NCBI GenBank assembly: GCA_002695025.1
Contig: NZNV01000020.1
Span: forward strand, 62,001-126,000
Direction of reading: 5' to 3'
DNA from: Owenweeksia sp.
Lineage (GTDB): Bacteria > Bacteroidota > Bacteroidia > Flavobacteriales > Schleiferiaceae
DNA: 64,000 nucleotides
In this document: in pieces, positions 44,845-52,687 of the stretch
How the letters are laid out: every line of letters starts with the position of its first letter
Position numbering within the stretch: position 1 is the stretch's first letter
Made by a program: the position numbers and the translations under genes
The notes under the pieces: generated by a model
What the model was told of the DNA's origin: nothing
The model's input: only the letters and a program-made list of their open reading frames with translations
Database searches by the model: none

Positions 44845-44852
44845 TATCTTTG
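44845..44852 (+). promoter_or_regulatory. -7 box upstream of the STAS-like/kinase pair
   Basis: TATCTTTG, a perfect TAnnTTTG box. A possible TTTG -33 element lies 25 bases upstream (44816-44819), slightly far. It gives the signalling pair, and perhaps the downstream genes, a promoter separate from the PKS operon, with a leader of about 110 bases. Confidence 0.45.
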
Positions 44853-44969
44853 TAAGATGAATGGAATTTTGATTAAGTTTAGTTAATTCATTAGTTCAAT
44901 AAGTACAGTCAGTTAAAGTCTTACGGTAGGCAAGGCTTTAATTAGAGATAACTGGTTTAAGCCAATACA

Positions 44970-45374
44970 ATGACGAATAAGGAATCTGGTTCCGGGGAAA
45001 TCCGCGTGGACGATGCTCCGGGCGGCCCAATAATCATGAAGGATCAGATAATACGAATAAAGGTTGATCAGAAAAGTGAATATACTCTGGATAACGCCCG
45101 TGCTGTAGTAAGTATAGTGGACCGGTTACGTGAAGGATTGCGTCTACCCTTATTAGTAGATTTTTCTGATGTCCATTTTTTAAGCCGCCCGGTGAGGGAG
45201 TATTATTCTTCGGAGGAAGTATCGCAAAAAGTAAGTTCCTTAGCTATAATCAGTTCTTCAACCATCGGAAAGGTAATAGGCAATTTTTTTGTGGGTATAA
45301 ACCGGCCTCTTGTACCTACCCGTTTTATGACCAATGAAGAGGAGGCTATAGCCTGGTTGAAGGAATACTTATAA
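44970..45374 (+). CDS. STAS/SpoIIAA-like small protein
   Basis: A 134-residue protein. The core IIRIKVDQKSEYTLDNARAV, LPLLVDFSDVHFLSRPVREYY, LAIISSSTIGKVIGNFFVG and TNEEEAIAWLKEYL has the strand-helix order of SpoIIAA/STAS-like proteins common in Bacteroidota beside PAS-domain kinases. It lacks the usual DSSG phosphorylation motif. It ends six bases before the histidine kinase gene, so the two are co-translated or co-transcribed; a role in tuning the kinase is inferred. Confidence 0.65.
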   Translation: MTNKESGSGEIRVDDAPGGPIIMKDQIIRIKVDQKSEYTLDNARAVVSIVDRLREGLRLPLLVDFSDVHFLSRPVREYYSSEEVSQKVSSLAIISSSTIGKVIGNFFVGINRPLVPTRFMTNEEEAIAWLKEYL

Positions 45375-45380
45375 TTCAGC

Positions 45381-47636
45381 ATGAACTCTGACGACACAGC
45401 CAATCAGCAGCTGGACCATATCCTGAATATCCTTCTGGAGTATGGTAAGGGTAATTTTTCGGTACGCACCACCATACCGGATTCAGATGATACCCTAAAC
45501 GCTGTTTTGGTTGGTTTGAATATGTTGGGAGAGGAGCTGGAATATTACCGGCAGGAAGACAGGCGTAAAAATCAATTGCTACGGGATGTCTTTGAGAATA
45601 CGGATGAAATCATCTATGCCCTGGATATTGAAGGCACTGACCTGAGCAATGCCCGTTTTCTTTTTAGTAGCAATCAGGTTTCCAGATTATTGGGCTATGA
45701 AGAAGAAGACCTTAAGAAAGGTTTTGGGGTTTGGAGTAAGGCCATACATCCGCAGGATTTTAATACGTATCGCAACCATATTCATGAAGCCCTTAAAGGA
45801 AAAGCGGTTTCCTGTGATTACCGTATGCGCAAAAAGAACAACGGTGAATATATATGGGTGTCGGACCGCCTGTGGTCACAGGATGCAGGTAACGGAAGGA
45901 CCCATATTTATGGAGCTGCACGCGATATAACCCAACGGAAAAACCAGGAAGAGTATACCCGGAGAACCCTTGCCGAGATAAAAACCATTGATTCCATATA
46001 CCAGGCTGCGGTAAAAGGTGGTGATACCCTTGAAATACTACACCTGCTAAGTGATGGTATCAAAAAACTGGTGGATGTTACAGCTTCACGGGTGTTTACG
46101 TATAATCCTAAGACAGACACACTTGAAATGAAGGCGCAAAGGCTGTCTGCTAAACACCAGGAGGGCCTGATGATGTTTCTGGGTAAGGTTAGCGTCAGTA
46201 GTATAGTACCCATTGTAGAGCCTGGCAGTAGGTTTCATAATATCCTGGAAAAGCGTAAAATGGTTTTTGCCACCGACCCGAAGGAGATTATAGAGCTGAT
46301 GAAGGACCATACCAAGGTGCCCGCTTTCAGGGCCGTGGCCGCTCCGGCCCGTAAACTTCTTGGCATTAAAACATTTTCTGTACTCCCAATTGCCAACAAG
46401 GAGCGGGTTTTTGGGATGCTTACCTGTGTGGCAAACCGGGAGTTGAGCTTACCGGAGCAGGGCCTGGTGGTGCGGTTGGTGAATCACGCAGCCTTTACGC
46501 TGGCGCGCATAAGAGCAGACGAGGAACTGAGGGAACAAAAAAAATTCTCCGAAAGCATTTTGAACACCTTACCGGTTGATATAGCTGTGTTTGATAAAGA
46601 TCACCGGTACCGCTTTGTAAATCCTAAAGCCATTCAGAATCAGGAAATTCGTGATTGGATCATTGGTAAGGATGATTTTGAATACGTGGCTAAACGCGGG
46701 CATCCTAAAAGCCTGGCCCAAAAGCGCAGAGAACACTTTGTAAAAGCGGTGCATTCAGGCAAACCGCATGGGTGGATCGATGAATACCAAAAAGAGGACG
46801 GTAGCAAGCAATATATCATGCGTGAGTTATACCCGTACTTTGATGAGAACAATGAGCTACAAAGCGTATTTGGCCACGGGGTGGATATTACCAGTCTTAA
46901 GAATGCTGAACTTGAGAAGGAACAGCTGCTGAAGGAACTGGGGCAGCGGGTAAATGAACTGATGCAGTTCAACTCTGTGGTATCCCATCACTTAAGAGCC
47001 CCGGTAGCTACTTTAATGGGACTTTGCAATCTTATAGAAATGAAGCCCTCTGAGGAGGATGTCCATGAAATTATGGAGGGCGTAAAAGTCACTTCAGAGG
47101 CTTTGGACCATGTGCTGCGTGACCTGAATATGGTGTTGGCTACCAAATCAAACATTAACCAGAGAGTTGATAAAATAGATCTGCGGGAGATTGTACGATT
47201 GGTGCGCAATGAGCTTGAACTACAAATAAGCAGTGCCAATGCCACAGTAAAACTGGTAGACAACCCAGACCTGAAACCCTTTTATTCTATTTCCAGTTAT
47301 CTACAGAGTATTATCTATATCCTGGTTTCCAACGCTATAAAATACCGGAGGCAGGATGTAGATCCGGTAGTTAAGGTTGTAGCTCACCAGAAGGAAAGCG
47401 AGGTAGAGATAGAGGTGATTGATAATGGTTTAGGTATTGACCTGAAACGTTATGGTGATGAGATCTTTGGCTTTTACAAGCGTTTCCACAATCATGTGCA
47501 GGGGCGTGGCCTGGGCTTATACCTGGCTAAGGCACAGGTAGAAACCCTTGGTGGACAGATACGGGTACAGAGCAACCTGGGCACAGGTAGTATGTTCAGT
47601 ATTGTGCTCCCGAACCAGGCTGGTGAAAAGGTTTGA
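45381..47636 (+). CDS. PAS-GAF-PAS sensor histidine kinase
   Basis: A 751-residue soluble sensor kinase with no membrane segment. Residues about 55-185 are a PAS/PAC domain (VFENTDEIIYALDIEG ... DYRMRKKNNGEYIWVSDRLW), about 190-385 a GAF domain, about 390-510 a second PAS domain (ESILNTLPVDIAVFDKDHRY). The dimerisation helix carries SHHLRAPVATLMGL with the likely phospho-acceptor His536. The ATPase domain has SNAIKYR, DNGLGID and GRGLGLYLAK. No response regulator is adjacent, so the target is elsewhere or the output is indirect. It lies between the PKS genes and the fatty-acid-like genes, with only 48 bp to the next gene. Confidence 0.92.
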   Translation: MNSDDTANQQLDHILNILLEYGKGNFSVRTTIPDSDDTLNAVLVGLNMLGEELEYYRQEDRRKNQLLRDVFENTDEIIYALDIEGTDLSNARFLFSSNQVSRLLGYEEEDLKKGFGVWSKAIHPQDFNTYRNHIHEALKGKAVSCDYRMRKKNNGEYIWVSDRLWSQDAGNGRTHIYGAARDITQRKNQEEYTRRTLAEIKTIDSIYQAAVKGGDTLEILHLLSDGIKKLVDVTASRVFTYNPKTDTLEMKAQRLSAKHQEGLMMFLGKVSVSSIVPIVEPGSRFHNILEKRKMVFATDPKEIIELMKDHTKVPAFRAVAAPARKLLGIKTFSVLPIANKERVFGMLTCVANRELSLPEQGLVVRLVNHAAFTLARIRADEELREQKKFSESILNTLPVDIAVFDKDHRYRFVNPKAIQNQEIRDWIIGKDDFEYVAKRGHPKSLAQKRREHFVKAVHSGKPHGWIDEYQKEDGSKQYIMRELYPYFDENNELQSVFGHGVDITSLKNAELEKEQLLKELGQRVNELMQFNSVVSHHLRAPVATLMGLCNLIEMKPSEEDVHEIMEGVKVTSEALDHVLRDLNMVLATKSNINQRVDKIDLREIVRLVRNELELQISSANATVKLVDNPDLKPFYSISSYLQSIIYILVSNAIKYRRQDVDPVVKVVAHQKESEVEIEVIDNGLGIDLKRYGDEIFGFYKRFHNHVQGRGLGLYLAKAQVETLGGQIRVQSNLGTGSMFSIVLPNQAGEKV

Positions 47637-47684
47637 TATCCTTCAAATTTTCGCGTTCTTGCCTGGAAATAATTCCCTGATTTT

Positions 47685-48509
47685 ATGAAGCCTCTAGCTA
47701 TCATTTTAGGAGCCAGCAGCGGCATGGGTATGGCCACAGCTTTAAAACTGGCCCGTGAGGGGTTTAACCTTTGTGTGTTGTACCGGGAGCGGAGGCAGCA
47801 GGCCCGGGAAGCGGAAGAGGCTTTTGACCGGTTAAGGTCTCAGGGCTGCAAGATACTATCGTACAACAAAGATGCTTTGGATGCCCAAAGCAGGGAGGAG
47901 GTGATGCAACAATTGCTGGAGCAGGGGGTGAAAGTATCGCTCTTGCTGCATTCCATTGCCCGTGGAAACCTCAAACTGATGGTGCCCTACCGTTCAGGTG
48001 ACCATCATTCCAAAACTTCAGCAGAACTTGAGCGTTTATTTGCAGATGAAACGCATTTTTTACAAGGTGAGGATTTCCAGCTTACCACCGAGGCTATGGC
48101 CCTGAGCTTTTACCATTGGGTAAAAGCCCTGCACGCTAAAAACCTGTTTGAAAAGGAGGCCATGACACTGGCACTTACCAGTGAGGGTAGTAAAAAAGCC
48201 TGGCGTAATTATGCCGCAGTATCGGTGGCCAAGGCCGCCCTGGAAGCCGTGGCCCGTTCCATAGCCCTTGAATTTGCTCCTTATGGCATACGCTGTAATA
48301 TCCTTCAACCGGGTGTAACCGATACCCGCGCATTGCACTATATAAAAGGTTATCCATTGATCAGGGAGCAGAGCCTGGACCGCAATCCTTTTGGGCGCCT
48401 TACAACCCCGGAGGATGTGGCGGATGTAGTATACCTGATGAGCCGCAAGGAGGCACAGTGGATCAACGGGGCCATTATTCCGGTTGACGGAGGAGAATCT
48501 ATAGCCTGA
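47685..48509 (+). CDS. Enoyl-ACP reductase-like SDR
   Basis: A 274-residue SDR. The nucleotide motif is GASSGMGMATALKLA, followed by LLLHSIARG, which resembles the VHSIA segment of FabI. The catalytic motif is Y-x6-K (YAAVSVAK), the spacing of enoyl-ACP reductases FabI/FabL rather than the Y-x3-K of FabG. The C-terminus INGAIIPVDGG is standard. It therefore probably reduces the enoyl intermediate in a dedicated acyl-chain pathway. Its stop overlaps the start of the dehydratase gene. Confidence 0.85.
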   Translation: MKPLAIILGASSGMGMATALKLAREGFNLCVLYRERRQQAREAEEAFDRLRSQGCKILSYNKDALDAQSREEVMQQLLEQGVKVSLLLHSIARGNLKLMVPYRSGDHHSKTSAELERLFADETHFLQGEDFQLTTEAMALSFYHWVKALHAKNLFEKEAMTLALTSEGSKKAWRNYAAVSVAKAALEAVARSIALEFAPYGIRCNILQPGVTDTRALHYIKGYPLIREQSLDRNPFGRLTTPEDVADVVYLMSRKEAQWINGAIIPVDGGESIA

Positions 48510-48949
48510 TGACGGACTTTACACACATATTGGATCAATTACCTTACGATCAGCCTTTTCTTTTTGTAGACAAGCTGCATACCCTTACGGAAGAAGGGGC
48601 GGAGGGAGCATATACCTTTACGCAAAACGCTGATTTTTACCGTGGCCACTTTAAGGATAACCCGATAACCCCGGGTGTGATCCTTACGGAGTGTATGGCA
48701 CAGATAGGACTGGTGTGCCTGGGTTTGTTCCTGCTGGAGCAAGCCGGCCTGAAACCTTCACCACTACGCATAGCATTCACGGAGTCTCACGTGAATTTCC
48801 ATAAACCGGTATTTCCCGGAGAAACCGTGCGGGTGCGATCCGAAAAGGTCTATTGGCGTATGGGGAAGTTAAAGTGCAGGGTGATCATGTATAATGCACG
48901 GGAAGAAAAAGTATGCAGCGGTGAATTAAGCGGGATAATACGATCATGA
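48509..48949 (+). CDS. FabZ-like 3-hydroxyacyl-ACP dehydratase
   Basis: A 146-residue hotdog protein. YRGHFKDNPITPGVILTECM holds the catalytic histidine and, 14 residues later, the glutamate, in the pattern HF..P..PGV...E of FabZ. PYDQPFLFVDKL at the N-terminus also matches. It should dehydrate 3-hydroxyacyl-ACP. It overlaps both neighbours by a few bases (TGATG-type and ATGA junctions), so it is translationally coupled in the ER-DH-KS-ACP set. Confidence 0.9.
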   Translation: MTDFTHILDQLPYDQPFLFVDKLHTLTEEGAEGAYTFTQNADFYRGHFKDNPITPGVILTECMAQIGLVCLGLFLLEQAGLKPSPLRIAFTESHVNFHKPVFPGETVRVRSEKVYWRMGKLKCRVIMYNAREEKVCSGELSGIIRS

Positions 48950-50244
48950 AACAAAGAGTGGTTATTACCGGATTAGGCGTGGTGGCACCTGGTGGTGTGG
49001 GAGTTACCGAGTTCAGGGAGGCCCTGGAGCAGGGACGTTCGGGGATTGAACATCTCGCGGAACTGGAAGAACTGGACTTTCGCTGCCAGTTGGGTGGTGT
49101 ACCCAGGCTCACCGATGAACTGTTGAAAAGCAACTTTTCAGAACTGGAACGTAAGCGCCTTACCGCCAAGGGGGTGATCTACGGCATTATAGCCGGCCTG
49201 GAAGCCTGGAAAGATGCCGGGCTGCCGTTTCCGGCCAGCACCGAGGCTGAACCTCATTGGGATTACGGCTGTATTTTCGGTACCGGCATGAGTGGCGTGA
49301 ATACGCTGCGTGATGCCATCTACAAAACTGATGACAAGAAGGTGCGAAAACTGGGTACTACGGTGGTAGAGCAAACCATGCCCAGTGGTATCAGCGCCTT
49401 TTTAGGTGGCCGCTTAGGTTTGGGTAATTGGGTTACCTCCAATTCATCGGCCTGTAGTACGGGTACTGAGTCGGTGATCATGGCTTTTGAGCGTATCCGG
49501 GATGGCAAAGCCTCTATACTACTGGCGGGTAGTTGCGATGCCGATGGTCCGCACGTATGGGGAGGCTTTGATTCCATGCGGGTATTGACCTATCGCCATA
49601 ATGAGGAACCTGAAAAAGCTTCCAGGCCCATGAGCGCTACCGCATCCGGCTTTGTGCCGGGTAGCGGAGGAGGAGCATTGGTTCTGGAAAGCCTGGACTC
49701 TGCCCTGCAAAGGGGAGCGTCTATTTACGGGGAGGTGATAGGCGGTTATACCAATTCAGGGGGACAACGCGGTACCGGTACTATGACCGCTCCTAACTCC
49801 CAGGGTACCCAGCGTTGTATACAAGGGGCCTTGCAGGACGCTGGCATTACTTCCCAGGATATTGATCTGATCTCAGGACATCTTACCTCTACCATGGGCG
49901 ATGTGCTGGAGGTGAGGAACTGGAGTGAAGCCTTGCACCGTTCCGGTACCGGTTTCCCCATGATCAACTCGGTAAAATCCATTACCGGGCATTGCCTGAG
50001 TGCGGCCGGGTCTATTGAGTGTGTGGCGGCCCTGTTGCAATTGAAGCATCAGTTTGTACATGCTTCCCTGAACTGTGAAGACCTGCATCCTGAGATTGCT
50101 GCCTGCATTGACGAAAACCGGGTGGTACGAAAGACGGAATCCCATAAAATCAATATTATTGCGAAATCCAGCTTTGGCTTTGGCGATGTAAACAGTTGTG
50201 TCCTATTTAAAAAATATCCTACTCATGAACCGAACGGAAATTGA
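48946..50244 (+). CDS. Beta-ketoacyl-ACP synthase (FabF-like)
   Basis: A 432-residue condensing enzyme. The nucleophile is in SNSSACSTGTESVI, the first histidine in ISGHLTSTMGDV (normally AHGTST.GD), the second in SVKSITGHCLSAAGSIE, and IIAKSSFGFGDVNS is the C-terminal loop. All three catalytic residues are present but the first His motif is unusual (SGHLTSTMGD). It elongates an acyl chain, probably with the acyl carrier protein encoded next, whose start lies 20 bp inside this gene. A specialised rather than housekeeping FabF is likely. Confidence 0.9.
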   Translation: MKQRVVITGLGVVAPGGVGVTEFREALEQGRSGIEHLAELEELDFRCQLGGVPRLTDELLKSNFSELERKRLTAKGVIYGIIAGLEAWKDAGLPFPASTEAEPHWDYGCIFGTGMSGVNTLRDAIYKTDDKKVRKLGTTVVEQTMPSGISAFLGGRLGLGNWVTSNSSACSTGTESVIMAFERIRDGKASILLAGSCDADGPHVWGGFDSMRVLTYRHNEEPEKASRPMSATASGFVPGSGGGALVLESLDSALQRGASIYGEVIGGYTNSGGQRGTGTMTAPNSQGTQRCIQGALQDAGITSQDIDLISGHLTSTMGDVLEVRNWSEALHRSGTGFPMINSVKSITGHCLSAAGSIECVAALLQLKHQFVHASLNCEDLHPEIAACIDENRVVRKTESHKINIIAKSSFGFGDVNSCVLFKKYPTHEPNGN

Positions 50245-50479
50245 AGAAAAACTGAAAGAGATCATACGCCCCTATGTACAAAATGAAGAGGCCTTTCAGA
50301 ATATGACGGCTGATACGGATATGCTACGGGATCTACAGATCAATTCTGCGCACCTGGTAGACATCATCCTGGATATGGAGGAAGAGTTTGATATTGAGAT
50401 TGACGATACTACGGCTGAGAAAATGCTGACCGTTGGCGAGGCTATTGATATTACCGAAAAGCTTAGCCAGCAGGAATAA
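50225..50479 (+). CDS. Dedicated acyl carrier protein
   Basis: An 84-residue acidic four-helix protein. The phosphopantetheine attachment serine is in LQINSAHLVDIILDMEEEF, where the usual DSLDxVE reads NSAHLVD. The frame extends to an ATG at 50198, but the ATG at 50225 gives the normal ACP length and start. It overlaps the ketosynthase gene and closes the operon; it probably holds the growing chain made by the adjacent enzymes and may deliver it to the type III PKS. Confidence 0.88.
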   Translation: MNRTEIEEKLKEIIRPYVQNEEAFQNMTADTDMLRDLQINSAHLVDIILDMEEEFDIEIDDTTAEKMLTVGEAIDITEKLSQQE

Positions 50480-50480
50480 G

Positions 50481-51308
50481 CTAAACTAAACGGATACCAT
50501 CCTCACCAATGGTGATGCGTTTTTCCTTGTAAAGCCCACCAATGGCTTTTTTAAAGGTCTTTTTACTCATCTCCAGCCTGCGGGTGATCTCGGCAGGATC
50601 GCTTTTATCGTGCAGGGGGAGAAAGCCGTTGTTTTTAGCCAACACCTGCAGTATTTTCTGTGCGTTGGGTTCAATACTACCGTAACCCTGTTTTTCCAGG
50701 CTCAGGTCTATCTTACCATCTTCACGTACTTTTTTCACAAAGCCTCTCATACGTTTACCGGGGGTAATCCGCTTGAATAATTCATTGGAATAAATCAATC
50801 CCAGGTAGCGGTTATCAATAATGGCGTTGAAGCCCAGATCGGTGGGACGGACAATCAGCAGATCCACTTCCTGATCAGTTTTCAGGTCAATTTCTTCTTT
50901 CTCAGTATAGTCCTCAACTCTCGAAGAAGCCACCAGGCGCCCGCTCATTTCGTCCAGGTACATATACACCACGTAGGAGTTTCCCTCCTGCATGCGTTTT
51001 TCCTGTTCGGCAAAAGGCACAAAGAGGTCTTTTTCGAGACCCCAATCTAAAAAGGCACCGTGTGAAGAGGTATGTCTTACCAGAAGGTAGGCGTAATTAC
51101 CCTCGGTTACTTTGGGTTTGAGGGTGGTCGCCACAGGTCTTTCTTCACCGTCCAGGTATACGAACACTTCCATTTCCTGGCCAATTTCAAAGTGGTCAGG
51201 CACGTATTTATTGGGAAGCAGTACTTCGTTTTCTTCCTGATCCTGTAAGTAAATGCCATGATCGGTTTTTCGGGTAATACCAAGGGTGTTGTATTTTCCT
51301 AATTCCAC
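50481..51308 (-). CDS. cvfB: CvfB/YitL-family S1 RNA-binding protein
   Basis: A 275-residue protein with tandem S1-like OB domains (residues 1-65, 70-135, 145-215; for example HGIYLQDQEENEVLLP, GAFLDWGLEKDLFVP, RMRGFVKKVREDGKIDLSL) and a C-terminal winged helix (EITRRLEMSKKTFKKAIGGL). This is the layout of CvfB, an RNA-binding regulator of virulence genes in staphylococci; a general RNA-related role is likely here. The start is GTG at 51308, since the first OB strand begins there. It converges with the ACP gene, with stops 1-2 bases apart. Confidence 0.9.
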   Translation of the reverse strand: MELGKYNTLGITRKTDHGIYLQDQEENEVLLPNKYVPDHFEIGQEMEVFVYLDGEERPVATTLKPKVTEGNYAYLLVRHTSSHGAFLDWGLEKDLFVPFAEQEKRMQEGNSYVVYMYLDEMSGRLVASSRVEDYTEKEEIDLKTDQEVDLLIVRPTDLGFNAIIDNRYLGLIYSNELFKRITPGKRMRGFVKKVREDGKIDLSLEKQGYGSIEPNAQKILQVLAKNNGFLPLHDKSDPAEITRRLEMSKKTFKKAIGGLYKEKRITIGEDGIRLV

Positions 51309-51316
51309 AGGAAGAG

Positions 51317-51350
51317 TTTTAATGTTGAAGGTTCAAAGTTCAAAGTTGGA
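51317..51350 (+). repeat. Keto-rich AAGTTGAAGGTT-type repeat
   Basis: Near-repeats of AAGGTTCAAAGTT between two divergent genes (CvfB and the lipoprotein). Same orientation as the other copies in this window. Confidence 0.5.
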
Positions 51351-51399
51351 AACAACAAAGTTAGGGATATTAAAGTAGCTGTTGTTTTACATTCGCATT

Positions 51400-52455
51400 A
51401 TGCTTAAACCCATAATTATAAGCCTCATTCTCCTGGTAGCAGGCTGTGCCCCAGCCGTGGAGCATACTAAAGATGATGTTGAAGCCCGCAGGGAAGGGCA
51501 AAAAGAGGCGGTTAATCCAACTTCTACCGGGGTGTTGCCTACTGATACGTTAGAGCGCCATGCACTGGCTACTTTTGACACTAACGGACCCTATGCCTGG
51601 TATCAGCCGGCTTGTATACAGGTCAACGCCCAAACCCGTGCCATTCTCTTTTTTGATCCGCATGGTGATGGTGCCCATCCTTTACGCCTGTATCGCCATC
51701 TGGCCGATGAATTCGGAATGGTACTGATGGGGTCCAATGAATCCGAAAACGGGATGAGCATGGAACAGATCCTGCCGCACGTAAGAGAAATGCTGCTTGC
51801 TGCGGAGAAGGCGGGGATCCGAAAGGAGCAGGTGACCTTCTGCGGTTTTAGTGGCGGGGCCAAAGTAGCGTTGTATACGGCCAATAGTATTCCGGGTATC
51901 ACCAAGGTTATCTATTGCGGAGCTTCTTTGAATATTCCCCTGCGCAGTGATCTTGCATTACTGGGTTTTGCCGGTCGCCTGGATATGAATTATACGGATA
52001 TGGTACAGTTTGAATGGTACCTGCAGAGTCAGCCACAAGAACATTATTTGGTGGAGTGGGAGGGTGACCACCGTTTCCCGGATGCCGAGGTGTTTCGTGA
52101 TGGTTTTCGCTTTGCTACGGCTAAGCCACTTAATCTGGCTGGTAAAGAGATCACCATCACCCCAAACGAAGTTCGGGAAGAACAGCAGAAAAAACAGTAT
52201 CTCTACAATGCTCTGTTGCAGGAGGACCTGGGCTGGTGGCAGCAAACCGTACAAAAGATGAAAGCCAGCCCTACGCCCATGGATCAACGTTTGCTCGGCT
52301 TTATTTCGCTGGCCTGCTACTCCCTGGGCAATCGTGCGGCCCAACAAAGGAATACGGCTCTTTTAGAAAAGATCATTCCCGTTTACCGCGCGGTAGACCT
52401 GGAAAGTGAAGGGCCGGGGGAGTTGGTTGCAAAGTTGGAAGGTTTAAAGATGTAA
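51400..52455 (+). CDS. Lipoprotein with alpha/beta-hydrolase-like fold
   Basis: A 351-residue lipoprotein (LILLVAGCAPA, cysteine about residue 16). From about residue 75, ARAILFFDPHGDGAHPLRLYRHLADE (oxyanion region) and VTFCGFSGGAKVALYTANSI (nucleophile elbow G-F-S-G-G) indicate an alpha/beta hydrolase; EGDHRFPDAEVF may hold the catalytic acid/histidine. A helical C-terminal part follows. Probably a periplasmic esterase or peptidase-like enzyme. Its last codons (VAKLEGLKM) are written in the keto-rich repeat that continues past the stop. The ATG at 51400 is used in place of an upstream TTG. Confidence 0.75.
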   Translation: MLKPIIISLILLVAGCAPAVEHTKDDVEARREGQKEAVNPTSTGVLPTDTLERHALATFDTNGPYAWYQPACIQVNAQTRAILFFDPHGDGAHPLRLYRHLADEFGMVLMGSNESENGMSMEQILPHVREMLLAAEKAGIRKEQVTFCGFSGGAKVALYTANSIPGITKVIYCGASLNIPLRSDLALLGFAGRLDMNYTDMVQFEWYLQSQPQEHYLVEWEGDHRFPDAEVFRDGFRFATAKPLNLAGKEITITPNEVREEQQKKQYLYNALLQEDLGWWQQTVQKMKASPTPMDQRLLGFISLACYSLGNRAAQQRNTALLEKIIPVYRAVDLESEGPGELVAKLEGLKM

Positions 52456-52516
52456 GGTTGTAAAGTTTTAAAGTTTGAAGGTTATAAGGTTTTAAAGTTG
52501 CAAGGCTGTAAGGTGA
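52428..52516 (+). repeat. Keto-rich repeat continuing from a gene end
   Basis: Runs of AAGGTTGTAAAGTTTTAAAG-type sequence that begin inside the last nine codons of the hydrolase-like lipoprotein gene and go on for 60 bp past its stop. Confidence 0.6.
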
Positions 52517-52588
52517 CAAAATTTTGCGGGTCACTACGTGTGTGAGCCTCTTTAAGTGTCCTAGTTATGAACCCCAATAACATAGATT

Positions 52589-52687
52589 ATGGAAACTATA
52601 AAGAAAAACCTGGTACTGATGATCCCTTTGTTTATGATCATTACCATTGTGCTGATAGCCCTACACGTGAAAGCCATCTACGCTTAA
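52589..52687 (+). CDS. 32-residue single-helix membrane microprotein
   Basis: An ATG-to-TAA frame of 32 codons: METIKKNLVLMIPLFMIITI followed by VLIALHVKAIYA. After a short basic start it is one hydrophobic helix of about 20 residues. The stop overlaps the stop of the convergent tex gene by four bases, as for other real convergent pairs in this window. Function unknown; it could be a membrane-embedded regulator or a small subunit. Confidence 0.55.
   Translation: METIKKNLVLMIPLFMIITIVLIALHVKAIYA

Noticed and set aside
45381-50479. Treating the kinase as a dedicated regulator of the polyketide genes
   Set aside because: Only its position supports it; no response regulator or shared operator was found, so it is listed as a possibility and not as an annotation.
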